From positions 6,245,501-6,309,500 of the forward strand of contig CP073042.1 in NCBI GenBank assembly GCA_018114805.1: DNA of 64,000 bases, in the 5' to 3' direction. The position numbers and the translations under genes are program-made. The notes under the pieces were generated by a model. That model ran no database searches, had not been told where the DNA came from, and worked only from the letters and a program-made list of their open reading frames with translations. The first letter of the stretch is position 1. Each line of letters opens with the position of its first letter. This DNA is from Candidatus Streptomyces philanthi (GTDB taxonomy: Bacteria; Actinomycetota; Actinomycetes; Streptomycetales; Streptomycetaceae). Below are positions 60,186 through 64,000 of the stretch, one piece after another.

Positions 60186-61210
60186 CTACAACAGCGCGAG
60201 CTGCGTCCCGGCGGCCGGGTCGGGCGCGGCGGGCGCGGCCGGCGGCCGGGGGAGCGCGCGGGCCGCGCCGGGTCCGGCCGGGCCGATGCCGTACTCGGTG
60301 GCTAGCTCGTGCACCTGACGGGTGATCCGGCGCTGGTGCCACGTCGGCGCGTACGCTCCGTCCGCGTACAGCGCGTCGTAGCGCCGGCGCAGCCGGGGGT
60401 GGTGCTGGTCGAGCCAGGCGAGGAACCACTCGCGGGCGCCCGGCCGCAGGTGCAGCACCAGCGGCGTGACCGAGGTCGCCCCGGCCGCGGCGATGGCGGC
60501 CACCGTGCGGCGGAGCTGCTCGGGGGAGTCCCCCAGGTACGGGATAACCGGGGCCATCAGGACGCCGCAGGCTATGCCGTGGTCGGTCAGGGTGCGCACG
60601 GTGTCGAGCCGCCGCTCGGGCGACGGCGTGCCGGGCTCGACGGTGCGCCACAGCTCGGGGTCGGTGAAGCCGACCGACATCGACACGCCCGCGTCGCTAC
60701 GGGCCGCCGCCCGCAACAGCTCCAGGTCGCGCAGGATCAGCGTGCCCTTGGTGAGGATCGAGAAGGGGTTGGACCGCTCGACGAGGGTGGACAGGATGCC
60801 GGGCATCAACCGGTAGCGCCCCTCGGCGCGCTGGTAGCAGTTGACGTTGGTGCCCATCGCGATGTGCTCGCCGGTTCAGCTCCGCGCGGCCAACTCGCGG
60901 CGCAGCACCTCGGGCGCGTTGACCTTCACCACGATCTGCGAGTCGAAGCCGATGCCGGTGTCCAGGTCGAGATAGCTGTGCGTCTTGCGCGCGAAGCAGT
61001 ACACACACGCGTGTGAGCAGCCGCGATAGGGGTTGACGGTCCACTCGAACGGCATCCGGGACGCCCCCGGCACCTGGTTGACCAGCGAGCGGGCCCGCAC
61101 CTCGTGGAAGGTAATGCCGCGGAATTCGGGGGTGTCGAAGGTGCGCGTCACGCTGGCCGTGCCGAACAGCGGGGTGCCAACTTCTTCTCCGCCAGGGTCT
61201 CCCAGCCCAT
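60186..61210 (-). pseudogene. Rv2578c-type radical SAM protein, frameshift and in-frame TGA
   Basis: ATG 61210 has a perfect GGAGGT site and starts MGWETLA. One base is missing a few codons later; FGTASVTRTFDTPEFRGITF, the family N-terminus, continues in the other frame. The 4Fe-4S/SAM site is CSHACVYC (CX3CX2C) in NPYRGCSHACVYCFARKT. A TGA at 60876-60878 sits where the family has Trp (LAARS-W-TGEHIAMGTN); the frame is otherwise open to 60186. One G to A change explains it. The downstream half has FSILTKGTLILRDLELLRAA and VLMAPVIPYLGDSPEQL. Function in this group is unknown. Confidence 0.87.
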
Positions 61211-61355
61211 GTGCACCTCCTCGGTCGTACGCCCTACCTAATAGGACATACGTGCTATCCGGAGGGTGTCAACCCCCGATTTGGGTGGATGCCGGGAAGG
61301 TGGTTGGCTTGCCGATCACGCACGACAGCACGCGCACAGGACGGGAGGAACAGCG

Positions 61356-61799
61356 ATGGCGCAGGTCGAGGCCACCACGGAGCGGATCATCAGGGCGGGC
61401 GCCGAGGACGTGTTCGATGCGCTCGCCGACTACAGCGGCATCCGGAAGCGGGTCATGCCCGAGCAGTTCAGCGAGTACGAGGTACGCGAGGGCGGCGACG
61501 GCGAGGGCACCCTGGTCCACTGGAAGCTCCAAGCGACCAGCAAGCGGGTGCACGACTGCCTCCTCGAGGTGACCGAGCCCACCGACGGCCAGCTCGTCGA
61601 GAAGGACCGGAACTCCACGATGGTCACCACGTGGATCGTGACGCCCGCGGGCGAGGGCGCCTCGCGCGTCGTGGTGACCTCCACCTGGACCGGAGCCGGC
61701 GGCATCGGCGGCTTCTTCGAGAAGACCTTCGCCCCCAAGGGGCTCGGCCGCATCTACGACGCCCTGCTGACCCGCCTCGCCGCGGAGCTGGAGAAGTGA
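61356..61799 (+). CDS. SRPBCC-family small protein
   Basis: A 147-residue START/Bet v 1-like protein with a hydrophobic cavity. The sequence starts MAQVEATTERIIRAGAEDVF, followed by LADYSGIRKRVMPEQF, GEGTLVHWKLQATSKRVHDC and a C-terminal helix PKGLGRIYDALLTRLAAEL. ATG 61356 has GGGAGG eight bases upstream. These proteins bind lipids or aromatic ligands or act as cyclases; none can be assigned here. The frame is intact. Confidence 0.85.
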   Translation: MAQVEATTERIIRAGAEDVFDALADYSGIRKRVMPEQFSEYEVREGGDGEGTLVHWKLQATSKRVHDCLLEVTEPTDGQLVEKDRNSTMVTTWIVTPAGEGASRVVVTSTWTGAGGIGGFFEKTFAPKGLGRIYDALLTRLAAELEK

Positions 61800-62339
61800 C
61801 CCGCTGACCGACCGACGGCAGCGGAGCTGACGGGGCGACGCCGGGCGCGCCCCGTCGGCGGCACGGCGCGCGCCGCCCGGCGCCGCATCCCCTAGCCCGG
61901 CCCGCCGACAGGGCCCCACCCGGCCCGGCCCCGCACGCCCGACCCGGCCCGAGCCCCCCGCCCGGCCTCGCCTGACCCGCCACGTACGCCCGGGAGGCGC
62001 GTACACCCGGGAGGCGCGTACGGCCACGGAGAGGCGTACGGCCCCGCAGGCACGTGCGGTCGCGAGGCGCGTACGCCCCGGAGGCGCCCGCCCGCCCCGG
62101 AGTCGATCCCGAGCGCGCGGGGCGTCCGCTCACCGGAACGAGTGGACTTGTCGCCGCCGAGCCGGCCCCGGCCGCCCCCGTCGTGGGCGACGAAACCCCT
62201 GATGGGCACGTGAAAGGCGCTCCAAACAAGGGAGTTGGGGCCCGTCGCCGCTATGTTTCAGGGATTCGTCGCGGTTGCTCGCGGTTGTCGCGTAATGCGA
62301 GAAATGGTCGCGGTGTAGACGTGACGACGGGAGCGGTAC
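61800..62339. other. Intergenic region with degenerate repeats
   Basis: About 540 bp, very GC-rich and containing the GAGGCGCGTAC repeats listed separately. From 62220 it becomes AT-richer before the MFS start, with a probable promoter. The gene-like frames within lack typical codon bias. Confidence 0.4.
61981..62100 (+). repeat. Degenerate tandem GAGGCGCGTAC repeats
   Basis: About five to six loosely spaced copies of a unit like GGAGGCGCGTACRCCC occur, with spacing of 15-25 bp. The first two copies (CCCGGGAGGCGCGTAC region) are nearly exact. They lie in non-coding DNA and may reflect repeat slippage. Confidence 0.65.
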
Positions 62340-64000
62340 GTGGGTGGGACCACCCTGGCGGACCGGGACGAGCCAAGCACGGCGCTCGGCCCGGACCCCG
62401 CGACCCAGGACGACAGGACGGCGCGAGAGCCGACGGTTGACCTCGCCGTCGCGGCGGGCGAGGCGCGGCCGGCGCCCACCGGGTGGGGCGCGGACGAGTC
62501 GGCCGGCCGGTGGCAGCCGGCCGAGCCGTCTCCGGCCGCCCCGGCGTCCGACGCGCCGCCGCCCACCGCCCCCCAGCCGCTCGGGCCGGGACGGGCCGCG
62601 CTGGTCCGCGCCGGCTTGCTGCTGGCGCTGCTGCTCGCGGCCCTGGGCCAGACCGTCACCGCCGGCGCGCTGCCTGCCGTGGCGGCGGAACTGCACGGTG
62701 GGGACAGGCTGCCCTGGGTCGTGACCTCCTACCTGCTGGCCGCGGCGCTCGTGCTGCCGGTCCACGGCAGGCTCGGCGACCTCGTGGGCCGCAAGGGCCT
62801 GTTTCTGCTCGCCCTCCTGGTGTTCGTCACCGGTTCCGCGCTGGCTGGCTGGGCCCGCACGATGGACGAACTCATCGTCTTCCGCGCCCTCCAGGGCGTG
62901 GGCGCCGGCGGCCTGGTCATGGGCGCCCAGTCGATCGCCGCGACCGTCACCTCGCCCCGGTGGCGCGGGCGCTTCCCGGCCCTCCTCGGCGCCGTGTTCG
63001 GGCTCGCCCTCGCCGTGGGGCCGGCCGTCGGCGGCCTGCTCACCGACCACGCCTCCTGGCACTGGTGCTGCTACCTCGGCGTACCGCTCGGCCTGTTGGC
63101 GCTGGTCGCGGCCGTGTGCGCGCCACGACTGCCGCGCCCGGCCGACCGCTCCGGGACCGGCACGTTCGGCACCCTGCTCATCGCCGCGGCCACCCTCTGC
63201 CTGGTGCTGCTGACGAGTTGGGGCGGCACGGACGACGCCTGGGATGGGCGGACCGTCCTCGGCGTCGGCCTCGGCGCCCTGGGCATCGTGCTCCTGTGCG
63301 TCGTCGTGGGGTACTTCGCCCGCCAGCGCACCGCGCCACCGCTCCCCGCGTCACCGCCCCGCGCGCGGCTCGCTCCTGGCCGTCGACACGCTGGTCGCGG
63401 CTGCCGTGGGGCTCGCGCTGCACGGGGCGAGCGACCAACTGCCCGCACACCTGCACCTGATGGCCGGCGCCAGCGCGACCCAGACCGGGCTGCTGACGCT
63501 GCCGCTGCTGGGCGGCGCCGCCCGGGCCGCGCTAGTGGCGGGGCGCCTGGCCAGCCGCACGGGCCGCTTCCGCGCGTACCCGATCCTCGGCTGCGGCGTC
63601 GCGGCGCTGGCCATGTGGTCGCTGTCCCAGCTCGGCGCGGACACCTCCCGGCTGGCGTACGGCCTGTGGACGGGCGTGCTCGGCCTCGGCGTCGGGCTCG
63701 TCTTGCCGGTCCTGGTGCTGGCCGTCCGTGGCGCCGGCGGGACGGCCGACGCGGGCCGGGCCACCGGCGGGCACCGGGGGCTGCGGCGGGTCGGCGTCGG
63801 CGTGGCCGTGTTCGTCGCGGTCTTCGCGCACCGGGTCGCCGACGCCGTGGCGCGTCACCTGCCCGCCGGCGTCAGGGACCTGGACCGGGACGCCCTCACC
63901 CCGGAGGTGGTCTGCTCGCTGCCCGCGGCCCTGTGTGACGGCCACATCGCCGCCCATGTCGACGCGTTGCCACGCGTCTTCGGGTACCTCGTGCCCGTGC
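62340..64000 (+). pseudogene. MFS exporter (14-helix type), frameshifted and cut by the window end
   Basis: GTG 62340 follows GGGAG. A disordered leader of about 95 residues precedes helix 1 (LVRAGLLLALLLAALGQTVT). Motif A is LVLPVHGRLGDLVGRKGLFL and motif C GLALAVGPAVGGLLTDHASW. Near 63350 the frame shifts; LLAVDTLVAAAVGLALHGAS, TQTGLLTLPLLGGAARAALV and YGLWTGVLGLGVGLVLPVLV follow in the new frame to the end. It is a DHA2-type drug exporter by helix count and order. The lesion falls after about helix 10. Confidence 0.8.

Overview
This is chromosomal DNA of a high-GC actinomycete, almost certainly Streptomyces. GC-rich third positions, GTG/TTG starts behind GGAGG-like sites, a Streptomyces subtilisin inhibitor, streptogrisin-type proteases, SepF-like and DUF5685-like genes, and the actinobacterial block pyrG–NUDIX–ald–parA–scpA–scpB–rluB–tyrA–cmk–acyltransferase–der all point there. 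From memory, the gene order resembles the SCO1748–SCO1776 region of S. coelicolor; no database was searched.

Layout. 1–3.1 kb: end of a HerA/FtsK-like ATPase gene broken by three frameshifts, and a Lys/Pro-rich small gene. 3.2–6.1 kb (minus): SAM methyltransferase and GH15 glycosidase. 6.6–9.1 kb: pyrG and a NUDIX hydrolase. 9.3–11.9 kb: damaged redox/efflux patch (TetR, azoreductase, SMR remnant, Rrf2 regulator, AhpD-like protein). 12.2–31.6 kb: NB-ARC/TPR protein, ald, the ParA/ScpAB chromosome-organisation block, rluB, tyrA, cmk, der, then a glycosyltransferase pair. 31.7–42.5 kb: WYL regulator, ctaD, I78 inhibitor, PAP2 phosphatase, two transport/oxidation genes, SepF paralogue, DUF5685 protein. 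43.3–59.7 kb: an oxidoreductase/peptide-ABC gene set (FAD/NAD(P) protein, two LLM flavin oxidoreductases, DUF1684 protein, four ABC genes) interrupted by two S1 proteases, a slipin and a protease inhibitor. 59.7–64 kb: RidA, radical SAM protein, SRPBCC protein, and the start of an MFS exporter.

The most striking property is how damage is distributed. Housekeeping genes (pyrG, ald, parA, scpA, scpB, rluB, tyrA, cmk, der, ctaD and others) are open from end to end. About 25 accessory genes carry single-base indels, an 8-bp tandem duplication, an internal deletion, or in-frame stops. Four of the five in-frame stops can be explained by one G:C to A:T transition in a Trp or Gln codon, and the fifth probably can too. 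Either the genome is in active erosion, as I recall reported for the beewolf symbiont 'Candidatus Streptomyces philanthi', or the assembly is error-prone and was polished by homology only in conserved genes. Raw reads would separate the two.

I see no CRISPR array, rRNA, tRNA, IS element or prophage. I do not see an intact novel defence or biosynthetic system. The best candidates for something unusual are the eroded ABC/LLM/DUF1684 set, the HerA-like/KP-rich pair at the left edge, and the damage pattern itself.
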